Assembly: GCA_948567375.1 (NCBI GenBank)
Contig: OX419755.1
Coordinates: 56,624,291 to 56,688,290, forward strand
Length of the DNA: 64,000 nt
Direction: 5' to 3'
Origin: Lunularia cruciata
Lineage: Eukaryota > Streptophyta > Marchantiopsida > Lunulariales > Lunulariaceae
Shown here: positions 54,240 to 64,000 of the stretch, piece after piece
Position numbering within the stretch: position 1 is the stretch's first letter
Layout of the letters: every line of letters starts with the position of its first letter
Translations under genes and position numbers: made by a program
Notes under the pieces: generated by a model
The model's input: only the letters and a program-made list of their open reading frames with translations
What the model was told of the DNA's origin: nothing
The model's database searches: none

Positions 54240-56384
54240 GATATTAGGGGGTTTCAGATTAGCCTTTTTGCAGCCCCATAGAAATTTGAAAGGAAATGTA
54301 TGGATTAATATAGGGATGGAATAAAAGAAATTCATAAATTTGTTACGTTGAAACAAAAATCATGACCCATACAATTTACAGGTTATGGATATTCAATAAA
54401 ATTTTATGAAAGCATTAATTAAAGCTTTTTTTCATGTCCACTGTTGTTCACATGTATCATTGACATTTCTTTCCCGCTGACCTGCACAAACCCAATATCA
54501 ATTTGTCATATCGTCCATTTAATAAAAGAAAAGACAACCACATAGAAAACAAAGGACGGGAAGACCTCGTCACCCTGTATAAAGGAGAGACAAAAAATGT
54601 AAAATGGTGCTATGCCCCATTAAAGTTTATATGAGAAATTTGCCCTACTATACCTAAGATATCCGAGCTATGCAAGTCGGACATTTTACAAACAATTGGA
54701 GCATCCAAAGAAGTATCACCTAGTGTGAATTGCTCTCCTATGGATTGCACTTGCAATGGACAACTATGTCTGAAATATGTTACAAAGTATGAGAGTGAGA
54801 GTGGTACTCCTTGGTGCCTAACATGATAAGCTCTCGTGCATTCCTTGACAAATTTGTCAAATGTCGTGTCAATCACTCCATATAACTCCCAAGGCTAGAG
54901 AAACAAAGAGGTGACCTCATTGCATGCCCATATACTTGGAGATCTTGTGAGCTGTTGTTGCACTCGCTGCCCATCTAGGGGGATGGGTAATCATTCCCTC
55001 CGAAACTATATCCCACCACGTATGGGTCCGTAACCACGATATCCGAAACTGTCACCTGATCATCTTGGACCAAGTATAAATCTGCCTTGACAAGTGTTGT
55101 TTGCAAAGCATACAAATGCTTCGTCTAAGCCAAGTATCCACTCTCTCTATCCACTCTCTCGTGCCATAGTAAATACTATGTCCTTAAGAGCATCATGGGT
55201 ATTTATCCTCATCCCTCCAAAATAATATTGTGTCATATGAACCGCAGCTGCATTTGATGTAGAACCACACATGAGTAATGAAGACGGAGATGGGTAAACC
55301 AAACCTAGGCTAAAACTCATCACGGTATAGAAAGTAGCGAATTCAAATCAAAATACCCTTATGCGAGATCGACGAACTAGGATCCAAAAGCATGCACCAT
55401 GGATTTAATATATCCCTCTCTCTATTCTCTGTCCGGTATTACTCTCTAGAATAACGCCCTAATATAATAGGGTAATTTTAAGAACCGGAAGCTCTCTAGG
55501 TTTTCATCACCCATATTACTCTCTAGAATCAACGCCCTAATATAATAGGGTAATTTTAAGAACCGGAAGCTCTCTAGGCTTTCATCACCCATATTACTCT
55601 CTAGAATCAACGCCCTGATATAATAGGGTAATTTTCTGATATAATAGGGTAATTTTAAGAACCGGAAGCTCTCTAGGCTTTCATCACCCATAAATTTTGT
55701 ACGAAATCTTATAGGTAATTCTATATCACCCGTAGAAATATCACCCGTAGAAATCCGTCCATTTTAAATTTGAAAACCCTCTATAAGCTGAGACTTCTGC
55801 AGCAGCTCAACATCCATCACGCTACTACCTACGGTCTTGCCCGCGTCAAGATTCTTCTCAGCTTGTTCTTACTTTCTAGGAACATTAGGGTCTTAGTAGT
55901 GCGGGAGGTTTTGAAATCGTAGGAGAAGTCGTAAAAAATTTCAGGGGACAGTTATCACCAGTGAGGGAGCAGCTGAGTCCGAAAGTTCGGTGGGAGGTTT
56001 GCAGCAAATTCAGGTATTACTGGATATAAGATTTAGACATCATCGTCAAATTGGATCCGGCGATCAGCTGAAGGGAAAAGGCCTTGCTCTTCTTCTTTTT
56101 CGGAAAGATAGAGAGAGGCTGTATCCGTTTCCATACGTGGATAATACACATGAGATGTGTCCTCACTGGAGACTGAAGGGGGGTAGTAAAATATGCACTC
56201 TCTTCCCCTATTGCGAACAAACGTTACCTACCATCACAATCCATTTTTGGGTAAGGAATTCGATTCCTCCTGGAGATAGCTATGACAATTGAGGTCTTTG
56301 GAACTGACTACAGATTCAGAGTCGACGATATTTGAACTATTTCCACCGATTTGTCATGTGAGGCTGGTGGTTATCCCTTAAGCA
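54240..56384. other. Spacer upstream of RST1-like gene
   Basis: 54,610-55,270 on the minus strand has an 88-residue ORF (TFDKFVKECTRAY, GEQFTLGDTSLDAPI) and further broken open runs that I cannot assign; possibly an unknown transposon. 55,437-55,691 is a tandem repeat. 55,700-56,384 should include the promoter and 5' leader of the RST1-like gene; no clear TATA box was chosen. Confidence 0.4.
55437..55691. repeat. ~78-bp tandem repeat upstream of the RST1-like gene
   Basis: Three copies of ATTACTCTCTAGAAT..AACGCCCT plus AATATAATAGGGTAATTTTA plus AGAACCGGAAGCTCTC..TTTCATCACCCAT. The third copy has an internal 20-bp duplication (TGATATAATAGGGTAATTTT). An open frame crosses it on the minus strand only because the copies lack stops. 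It starts ~950 bp before the RST1-like ATG. Confidence 0.9.
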
Positions 56385-59300
56385 ATGGCTGTGCACGGTG
56401 GCCATTACAGTAGTTTTTTGGAGAAGCTCCAGCTTCCGCATCCTCTGGTTCAGCGATTTGCTGTTAATGCAATATTTCAGCGACTCAAGAGTGGACCTGC
56501 TCACACCAATTTGAATTCGCCGATCGGTCAGGAAGCCTTTGCTCGTTGCCTTTCTTCTACGCAGCCTGCAGTGGTTGACCAGACCGTGAAGGAGATATGC
56601 AACTTATGCCGAGAGGAGAAACTTTCCGTGGAGAAGGGCTTGCAGGAGCTCCAGTCTGCTTTGGATTCTGTAAGCGTAGAGTCAGTAGGTGGTTTGGTGA
56701 ATGGAATCGGTTACTTATGCCGCCTATACATTCAAAGCGTCCAAGAGAACACTCCTTTTATTGGAAAAACAGGAGAGCTACTTGGAGTTGGCTTTCATCC
56801 TCTTATGAAGGTACAACGTCGTCCCATTTCCCGCTCAATTCTCATGTGCACATCATGGTGAGTTACATCTTTCGACACAATTTACAAATCAAAGATTCAT
56901 GAGTAAGACTCAGCTCCTTCGTACTTGGAAAATGAGCTACAAACTGTGTAATTTGAACATGGTGCGAGAATATTAAGGGCCTCCAGAAATTTTGCTAAAA
57001 CACATACAAAAAATTGAGGGCTTAGTGTTAGCCAGTGTACTCTCTGACTATTCACAATCTGTCCATGCGTTCTTGTGGACTGCGGAATGCCCGAATACCT
57101 TTTAGTACAGCATCCGCAAATCTGTTGACGAAGTACTGGCTAGAAGTAGCTGCCTCGAACAGTCGTTCACTGGTTCAAGTGTTCACTATTCTGTCTCACT
57201 GATCCTCCGATCATCTAGACTATCAAGGAAGTTTCCCCAACAATGGCTTTGAAGGTTTAAAACTCATGAAGATCTCCAAGGAAGTCAAATCTTATGACTG
57301 CGTACAGTCACGACCAGGACTTGAGGTTCCCCTGTCACTGTGATGCTCATTCATGTGGCAGAGGTCAACTTTGAGTTCAGCAGCAAGCACGGCCTGTGCG
57401 GACTTGTACTACTGCATTGTGCTTCGCTAGTCCATACAATGTTGGGGAAATATTCTGGGAGAACCAGCTGTTCGCGTGTGTGAACCACACTAAAATACGT
57501 CGTTCACAAGTTGTGCATCTGGCATCCTTTTCCCTCTGTTTATACCAAATCTCCTGCTTTTGTAATATCTGGGATCTTATTATACCTCATGAAGTGCATA
57601 AACTCTTACTTGTTCCTGGTCTCTTTGCAGTCCTTCCAGACGAGGGTGGAGGTCCATCAACATGTCTTGCAGCAAGTACGATTGATTCTAGTTCAAGCTC
57701 TTCCCGGAAAACAGGCAACAACCTTTAAGTTTCTACAGCCATTCATCACTTTTGTACTCATGCAGTCGTTGACCTCATCCAGCCATGTTCTATTTGCCCG
57801 GGAACTTCATTATCAGTTGTCATTGATGACACTGTCATGCCAAGCTCATGGCCTGCACCTGCTGAGGATGCTGATCAGCTACATTCAGCTTTATCCTGTA
57901 GAAACAACACAGGTGATTAGTTTGTGTCTCTTTGTTTTGTTACTATCTTCTCCATGTAGAATTAGAACGTTTTCTGTGAATGTCTCAGGTGCTCTTGTTT
58001 ATAACTATATGTGGATTTGTATGTGGATTTGCCTTGGCACTCATGAGTTTTCGAGCAGAAACTCGGTATGAGGGGTACTGACAATTGCTCAGCTACGTCG
58101 GCACTGCGTGAGGCACTGATGAAGTCGCAGGTGTTTTCATGAAGGTTTACTATGGCCATCTTCTGCTTCCCTTTGCTGTTTGGCATCTCAGGACTCGAGC
58201 GTCCATAGCGCTTGTTGCGATATACTTTATATCCTGTCCTTTTTCGCTTCGCTCTCGTTACCCTGTTACACTTCGACAGGTTTCTGCAGCCACCCTATCC
58301 TATAGCTCTTACATTGTTCCACTCCTCTATTCCCCAACTAATTCCCTCCTTATTATTTATCCTTCGCTCTTTGCCTGATTCATAGGACCTCTGGTGTATA
58401 CAGTGTTCCTACCAGACTACAGCCCACGTTTTTTATTTTTATTGTACACGCACTGCTTACTGGCAGTTTTTACATAGTGTTACCTATTTCTCGCAGTCGT
58501 TTGCATAGAGTTCTAGATTTCATGGTGGTTTACTAGTCTGTTAGCCATATGTTATTGTCAATTTGTTTCAATTATGCGTTTGCTTCAAGTTACATTCGAT
58601 GCATTCTACATTGTGGATTTCTCACTATACTAGCATTGTGAATCAAGTACATCTTACTTACCGATCATTTACACTTAAATGAGTTCTGGATAACCCATTC
58701 CCAAAACGGCTGCTGTTCTGGGAACGGCTTCTGTTCTCGTATACCAAGATGTGGATTTGTATTTGTAAACTAATGTTGAGCCTACATACCTCGCCAATTG
58801 CCTTTTCAGGAATGTGAAGTTGCATTGGCAGCCAGTAACGAACTCGTTAACGTATGGGAGAGTCATGCTAAGCAAAAAGAGATGCCCCAGGACAAGGTAG
58901 GACGCTGCTATGCCATACTCGGCACGTCAAGATGGATTTTCAGCCCTGAAGAAAGCGGAGGAAGGTTGAATTTTAGGAATTGGAGATAGCTTAAATACTT
59001 AGAAGACCTGTGTTATGTGTTTTGGAAGCTTCAAGCTGATAGTCCTTTTGAGCGCTTACTGAATCGAAGTATTTGAACTGCTGTACCAAGAGCACCGTAC
59101 TAATGCACGCTTTCGTACATGAAGGAGCTGGTGGACCTAGGGCTTCAACTCCTTGGCATGCTAATTGGATCGTGCCATGAGCTGCTGTCGCGAAAGGTCT
59201 CCTTTTATCACTTACTCCTCTTGGTCAGAAGGGTGATAAAGTTATTGAGGTCTCTGAGCCCAGATTTTACTTCTGTTGTCGAGGTGCATATGGTGTCCAT

Positions 59301-60794
59301 GGCCTATATGCTTGCACTCATGGATTGCGAGCAAGAGCAACTTTTGCTTCTTGATCTGGGGCTTGGTTGGCTGGAGGACATTCAGATGGAAGGTACTGCG
59401 TCAAACTTTGTCAAGATAAAGAACACCGTCTCCTCACGCTGTGTATGCGCTAGAAGACATGAGTTAACCTCTTTTCTTGCCCCATTCAACATCTTTATCT
59501 GATTGTTTACCGTTGTTACCCCGCAAGGTTTTTAGCTTCTTATATGGTACTAAAGTCCTCTTTCCCTAGGATACAGATTTGTGCGTCCGTCCACTCTTGC
59601 ATGATATAGCTTCCGCTTATTACCTCCCGCATGTATATATTTGTGTAGGAATGAAGTCTGAAACAGGCACAGCGTCATTTGGATCCGTTTTGCTCTTTTG
59701 GGTATTCCCTGCCCTACATGTGATGTCGTATCCTTCAGTTGCTGTGAGGAGCGTGGCGGGAAGACTATTGCAAGTGCTCGAAAGAATTGCAAAAGACTCG
59801 CAGGGCCACTGGAAGGAAGTTGGTTTTGCTGTGGTAGACTCAATAGCCGAGGATTGCAGCTGGGGAGAACAACACCTGGCAGTAGTGATGTCCCGCCTTG
59901 TTCATTCCATCTGGTCAGAGGTAAGGTATATGTACAGAATCACAAGTTTCTGTATAGTTGAGAACGGAAAACTTTTCTTTCACAATTTTCGGGAAGTTGT
60001 GGATATTTTACTCCTACACCAGAATATAATCTGCATTGCAGACTGAATAAACTTGTTGGCACATGCGCTTGCAGGAAAGAAGCAGCGGAAAGTGGCTTTG
60101 TAATCCTACAGATATTCCTATCACCAAAGCTAGTAATGGAAGAGAATGGTTGACCTGCCTTAGTGCTGTTTTGCGACGCACTAGTCAGCGTACCCGTGCT
60201 ATCTACCCATCAACTCTTTCTCTGCAGCAAAACAAAGGTGACAGTTTTTAGTTCTTAGCTCAACAAGAATTTAATAATAAACCTAATCCCGCTGTAATTA
60301 CCAGGTCTAATGCCCTTTAGATGCTGGGATCGGTTTTCTTTATTGGAAAAGACCTCGGACCAAAGTATCCGCCTTCTGATTCTTAGTTTTATTCTGTCAA
60401 AGCCTAGCTGGTCTTGGACCCTTCCCCTTGACAATCAAGCCAGGATTGAGTTGTCTATTTAAGTCTCTAACACTTATAGGTTTATTTCTTCAACTCATCT
60501 TAGTCGGGAATGGATTGATTGTGCACACAACATTGACGATGAGGTGGTGGTCTGATTTTTTGAAACTGTTACTAATCTCTAAACTTGTGATGTTCAGGGC
60601 TTTTGACATCGTTATGTACATTGGTGACTGTGTTCGCGATGCATCCCAATGGGGAGATTGCACTGGCTGCTACAGAGTGTCTGAGCTTGGTTGGAAATGT
60701 TGAGCCCATATGGGGTGTATCATTGCTGCCAGTGGTGCTTTTCTGCCTTAGATTTCGGGGAAGTATTCATCATCTCAATAGATCAGATGTTCAG
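56385..60794 (+). CDS. RST1: RST1 / focadhesin (DUF3730)-like protein, N-terminal part
   Basis: A very large HEAT-type helical protein. Arabidopsis RST1 is a cofactor of the cytoplasmic RNA exosome/SKI pathway, with mutants affected in cuticular wax and embryos. Coding exons: 56385-56810, 57631-57912, 58810-58896, 59125-59392, 59649-59920, 60075-60237, 60598-60794; all phases match and give 565 residues so far. Matching blocks: SSFLEKLQLPHPLVQRFAV at the start, STQPAVVDQTVKEICNLC, GLQELQSALDS, LFARELHYQL, EQEQLLLLDLGLGWL, YPSVAVRSVAGRLLQVLE, LAATECLSLVGNVEP, GVSLLPVVLF. The ATG has an in-frame TAA two codons before it (TAA GCA ATG). The gene must continue past 64,000: Arabidopsis RST1 is over three times this length. 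Two introns carry Penelope terminal repeats. Family assignment is from remembered similarity. Confidence 0.8.
58023..58748 (+). repeat. Solo Penelope-type terminal repeat in RST1 intron 2, with 14-bp TSD
   Basis: Flanked by ATGTGGATTTGTAT at 58,009-58,022 and 58,749-58,762. The insert runs from GGCACTCATGAGTTTTCGAG through GGCACTGATGAAGTCG and GCGTCCATAGCGCTTGTTG to the 3' hairpin module (GAGTTCTGGATAACCC... GGCTTCTGTTCTCGTATACC). It matches the terminal repeats at 46.2-48.1 and 52.6-53.6 kb in the same order but lacks the internal coding region. Sense to the host gene. Confidence 0.85.
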
Positions 60795-63700
60795 GTAAGC
60801 ATCTTCACCCTACCTGATCTTCTCCCAGCATTTGTTGAATCAATGGTATGGCTGGAAATTTGGTACGAGAATGAAAGATTGCTGTTTCGTCTTTCCCAAC
60901 ACGTTTGTAATCTTTTTACCTTTTTTTAACTTCTTGATGAGTAGTAGGGAAGAATTATGCATCAAGAAGTATCATCCACTGAGTTTCACCGTTCCAAGCT
61001 CTCAAAAATTGTAGGTAAAGTTCATGTTTACTTTTAGTGGTTCACTTTCCTGCTTAATATCACATAGGATGTCAGTAGTCCCACTCATATCATATTTGCC
61101 CAAAGTCTAAGCTACTATCTTTCGCTCATAGAGCACGTTGGGATATACAATATCCGACTCAGAAACCTTTGGAAAAAGACATCGATGGTTATTATGGTCT
61201 TAGCATTTACAGAGATCTGAGAAATTCAGTTCTCTCCAACCAAGCGGGGAGCTCCTGTTTGAGCCCACCAGTAGGTAATCTCATGGCCCTTTAAATAACA
61301 CCTGTATTTGTCTGTTTATATGACATGGATTTATACCCTAATCCATGTGGCTGGTCACCTAACCCCCAAGAGAATTCCAGGCTCGCCTCTCTTCTTTCGG
61401 TTTTCATTTGGGTTCTGTCTTACTTTCCTCTCTTAGCTTCCAAAGTGCGATTTCTTTCTACTGCCTCTATCGATTTCATCTAATTTCCCTTCGCTTTTAC
61501 TCTACAATCACATGGTTATGTTTCTGTTCTGAGTTATGCTTGCCTCCCTACTAATCTTGGTTTGCTTTCAGGTTTTCACCAGGTATGTCTTTGAGAGCGC
61601 GACATACCATGTGAAAACATCCTATGTGATATTCAGTTAGTTCTGCTTTGATTTTATTGCCATTTCATCTACACTTCATATGCACTTAATGAGTTCTGGA
61701 TCTCCTGTTTGAGGAACGGCTTCTGTCCTCATATATCCATATCCGACTCAGCACTCATGAGCACTTCGTATACATTTGTTGAGTCCCAGATCTCCAGTTC
61801 ATCGAACAGCTTCTGTTCTCATCTCTCATATCCGACTCAGCAGAACTCAGGAGTGCCTGGGCACTCATGAGTTTTTGAACAGAAACTTGGTACGAGGGGT
61901 ACTGACATTTGCTCAGTTACTTTGGCACTGCGTTTGGCACTGATGCAGTCGTATGTGTTCCGTGGAGGCTTGCTATGGCCGCCTTCTGCTTCCTCTTGCT
62001 GTTCCAGCGTTTTAGAACTCATGTGTCCATAGCGCAAGTAGTGATATACTCTATCCAGTCCCTTAATGCCTTGCTCGTCTTTCCCTGTTTTCTAGGAACG
62101 GCTCCTTTGGTTACTCTTAGGGTCTTCAATTTACAATTCCTTCTTGATATCTCTACTAGTCCTTTAGTGTTCGTTTTCATGCAGATTAACGGTTTCGTTG
62201 CAGGTTTTTAACTTCTGTTCATCTCTCTTCTTTGTTTCTTCACATCTATCATGTTTCTCTGCATTTACATTCCTCTCCATGCGATGATTACCTCTTTTCT
62301 TTTTGTTTACACACGTTGATTAACAAGTTTCTCTACAGGTTTTCTAGCTTCGGATCAATTTTTGATATCGTTGCTTTGTTTTGATTCCATTCTGTATGTT
62401 ACATTTCATCGACTTTTCGCATGTTCCTTTCAGTTATTTTCTGTTAATTCGATACTTCATTGCAATTATACATGCACTTCATACGCACTTGTTGAGTCCT
62501 AGATCTCCCGTTCATCGAACGGCTTCTGTTCTCATCTCTCATATCCGACTCAGCAGATTACACACATTGATTAACAAGTTTCTCTGCAGGTTTCTAGCTT
62601 CGGATCAATTTTTGATAGTCGTTCCTTTGTTTTGATTCCGTTCTGCACGTTACATTTCATCTACTTTTCTTTTCAGTTATTTTCTGTTAATTCGATCATT
62701 TCATTGCAATTATACATACACTTCATATGCACTTGTTGAGTCTCAGATCTCCCTTTCATCGAACAGCTTCTGTTCTCATCTCTCATATCCGACTCAGCAG
62801 ACTCTATCCAGTCCTTTTTCGCTTCGCTCTCTTCTCCTATTATCCAGTTGCGTTATACGCTTTGCTCCATCTCAGACAAAACATCCACTCCGCTCCCGCA
62901 TCGCTCCACTCCTCCCGTCCTCAACTAATTCCCTCTCTATTACCATTTGATCGCTGTTTGCCTGTTTCATGGTTCATACATGACTTTCGATGTCAAGGTT
63001 CTTGACCGACTCCAGACTTTAGCTTACTTTCATTCTTCAACCGTTGCTTGTAGGTGGTCGCTTAACCAATGTGTTAATTTTCTCTGCATAGCTGTTACCA
63101 AATACACGTTGCTTACTAGTCCTTTATATATGTTGTTCTCGATATCATGTTTACATACGATTTACATTTCATCTCTTTTTTGCATGTACTTTTCTTTCAG
63201 TTTTGCTTTCATCTTATTGGCATTCCATTTGCACTTCATATGCTTTTCATGAGTTCTGGATCTCCTGTTCCTCGAATGGCTTCTGCTCTCATCTCCTCAT
63301 ATCTGACTTCTCAGCACTTGCACTTGCCTTGGCACTCATGAGCTTTTGAACAGAAACTCGGTTCGAGGGGTACTGACATTCGCTCAGCTACTTCAGCACT
63401 GTGTTTGGCACTGATGAAGTCGTACGAGCTTTCGAGGAAGCTTACTATGACCGCCTTCTGCTTCCTTCAGTTGTTTAGTGTTTTTCAGGACTCAGGTGTC
63501 GATAGTGCTTGCTGCGATATACTATATCCAGTCCTCTGATCCTTTGCTCGTTTTCCCTTGTTCTCTGAGCGATTTCATACTTCCAGTGCTCTGACTCATA
63601 CACCTTCCACGATTTTCATTTCCTGACTCTCAGATCTTCCTTGACTTGCGATTTCCAGACTTCTACTTGTCTCTTGACTCTTGTTTATCTCAATCTTTTA

Positions 63701-64000
63701 ATTTGGCTCGTTCAGGTGCCATTCAGGTGCCGTTTCTTCCTGTTGTATTTATTTCTCTACTTATGTGGGAGTTCTGTATCCGCTTCTTTGATGGATGCAT
63801 CTCAGATATGCGTGTTGCAATCAAATTGTTTCCTAGTGACATTTACTTCGCCTTTCATTCGATGATGCCTTTTCTCTTTATATGCAGGTGTCCTGTTTTT
63901 GTTTATGCGATGCATCCAACTAGGATATAGGTGTTGCTTTTACATTGCTTCCAGGTTACAATTAAAAATGGGTAAATTCGACCAGATGTTCTTTATCTTG
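60795..64000 (+). other. RST1 intron 7 (at least 3.2 kb), largely repeat-filled
   Basis: It begins with GTAAGC after the exon ending GATGTTCAG. No further exon with RST1 similarity was found before the window end, so the intron (or an exon I missed) runs to 64,000. Confidence 0.6.
61180..63950 (+). repeat. Cluster of Penelope-type terminal-repeat pieces in RST1 intron 7
   Basis: 61,190-61,280 matches (in reverse) the start of the downstream terminal repeat (AGAGATCTGAGAA, GGGGAGCTC, GAGCCCACCAGTAG). The GAGT(T/C)..GATCTCC(C/T)GTTC..GAACGGCTTCTG module recurs at about 61,690, 61,780, 62,490, 62,740 and 63,250, several followed by CTCATATCCGACTCAGCA. The ACTCATGAGTTTTTGAACAG block occurs at 61,862 and 63,335. 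The last copy runs on through the body of the repeat (TACTTATGTGGGAGTTCTGT at 63,758) towards the window end. Confidence 0.75.

Noticed and set aside
55446-55691. Repeat protein ORF (LESFRFLKLPYYIRALILE units)
   Set aside because: It is exactly the tandem DNA repeat read in one frame; no start context or homology.
59197-59262. Possible short intron after ...LLSRK in the RST1-like gene
   Set aside because: A GT follows the AAG, but the frame stays open straight through to ...SLSPDFTSVVEV, whereas the candidate acceptors would shift the frame.
63409-63450. Hammerhead-ribozyme core (CTGATGA) in the terminal repeats, as known for Penelope-like elements
   Set aside because: CTGATGA is present in several copies, but stem II and the GAAA box cannot be drawn (copies read GAAGG or GAGG). 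The ACTCATGAG...GAAACTC block lacks the essential G of CTGATGA.

Overview
Nuclear DNA of a green plant (streptophyte). The evidence is intron-rich genes with plant homologues (cytosolic leucyl-tRNA synthetase, glutamyl-tRNA-reductase-binding protein, RST1/focadhesin-like, CER1/CER3-like), plant-type Ty1/copia elements, and a Penelope-like retroelement with an N-terminal GIY-YIG domain. Such permuted Penelope elements are, as far as I recall, typical of algae and seedless plants. I therefore favour a streptophyte alga or seed-free land plant over a flowering plant, but the sequence does not fix the species.

Layout. 1-180: LTR end of a minus-strand retroelement. 181-3425: 5'-truncated, broken Ty1/copia element with its 3' LTR. 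3546-6692: decayed CER1/CER3-like gene, minus strand. 6.7-11.9 kb: no recognisable gene. 11,869-26,978: complete minus-strand cytosolic leucyl-tRNA synthetase. I could splice 29 exons in phase into a 1,092-residue protein; one intron holds a Penelope-like copy. 29,211-33,097: complete minus-strand GluTR-binding protein (GluTRBP/PGR7 family), 10 exons, 430 residues. 34-54.2 kb: nested transposons, comprising a Myb/SANT-like ORF remnant, a gag-only minus-strand LTR element, and a degenerate second copia. The 3' LTR of that copia was split by a 7.4-kb Penelope-like element with a 16-bp target-site duplication. 56,385 to beyond 64,000: plus-strand RST1/focadhesin-like gene, first seven coding exons in the window; at least two of its introns carry copies of the Penelope terminal repeat.

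The main result is the Penelope-like family. A full element at 46.2-53.6 kb has direct terminal repeats, an N-terminal GIY-YIG motif block upstream of a reverse transcriptase, and a precise target-site duplication. A second coding copy lies in the LeuRS intron. A solo terminal repeat in an RST1 intron has its own 14-bp duplication, and a related cluster fills another RST1 intron. One terminal repeat of the full element carries an extra ~420-bp segment with heat-shock-element arrays immediately upstream of a TATA box. Two introns, one in each complete gene, use GC-AG splice sites.

The host genes are independent eukaryotic transcription units rather than an operon. They serve cytosolic translation, plastid tetrapyrrole control and (by homology) cytoplasmic RNA turnover. 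Exon borders come from reading GT/GC..AG signals and protein conservation by eye; no alignment or transcript data were available.
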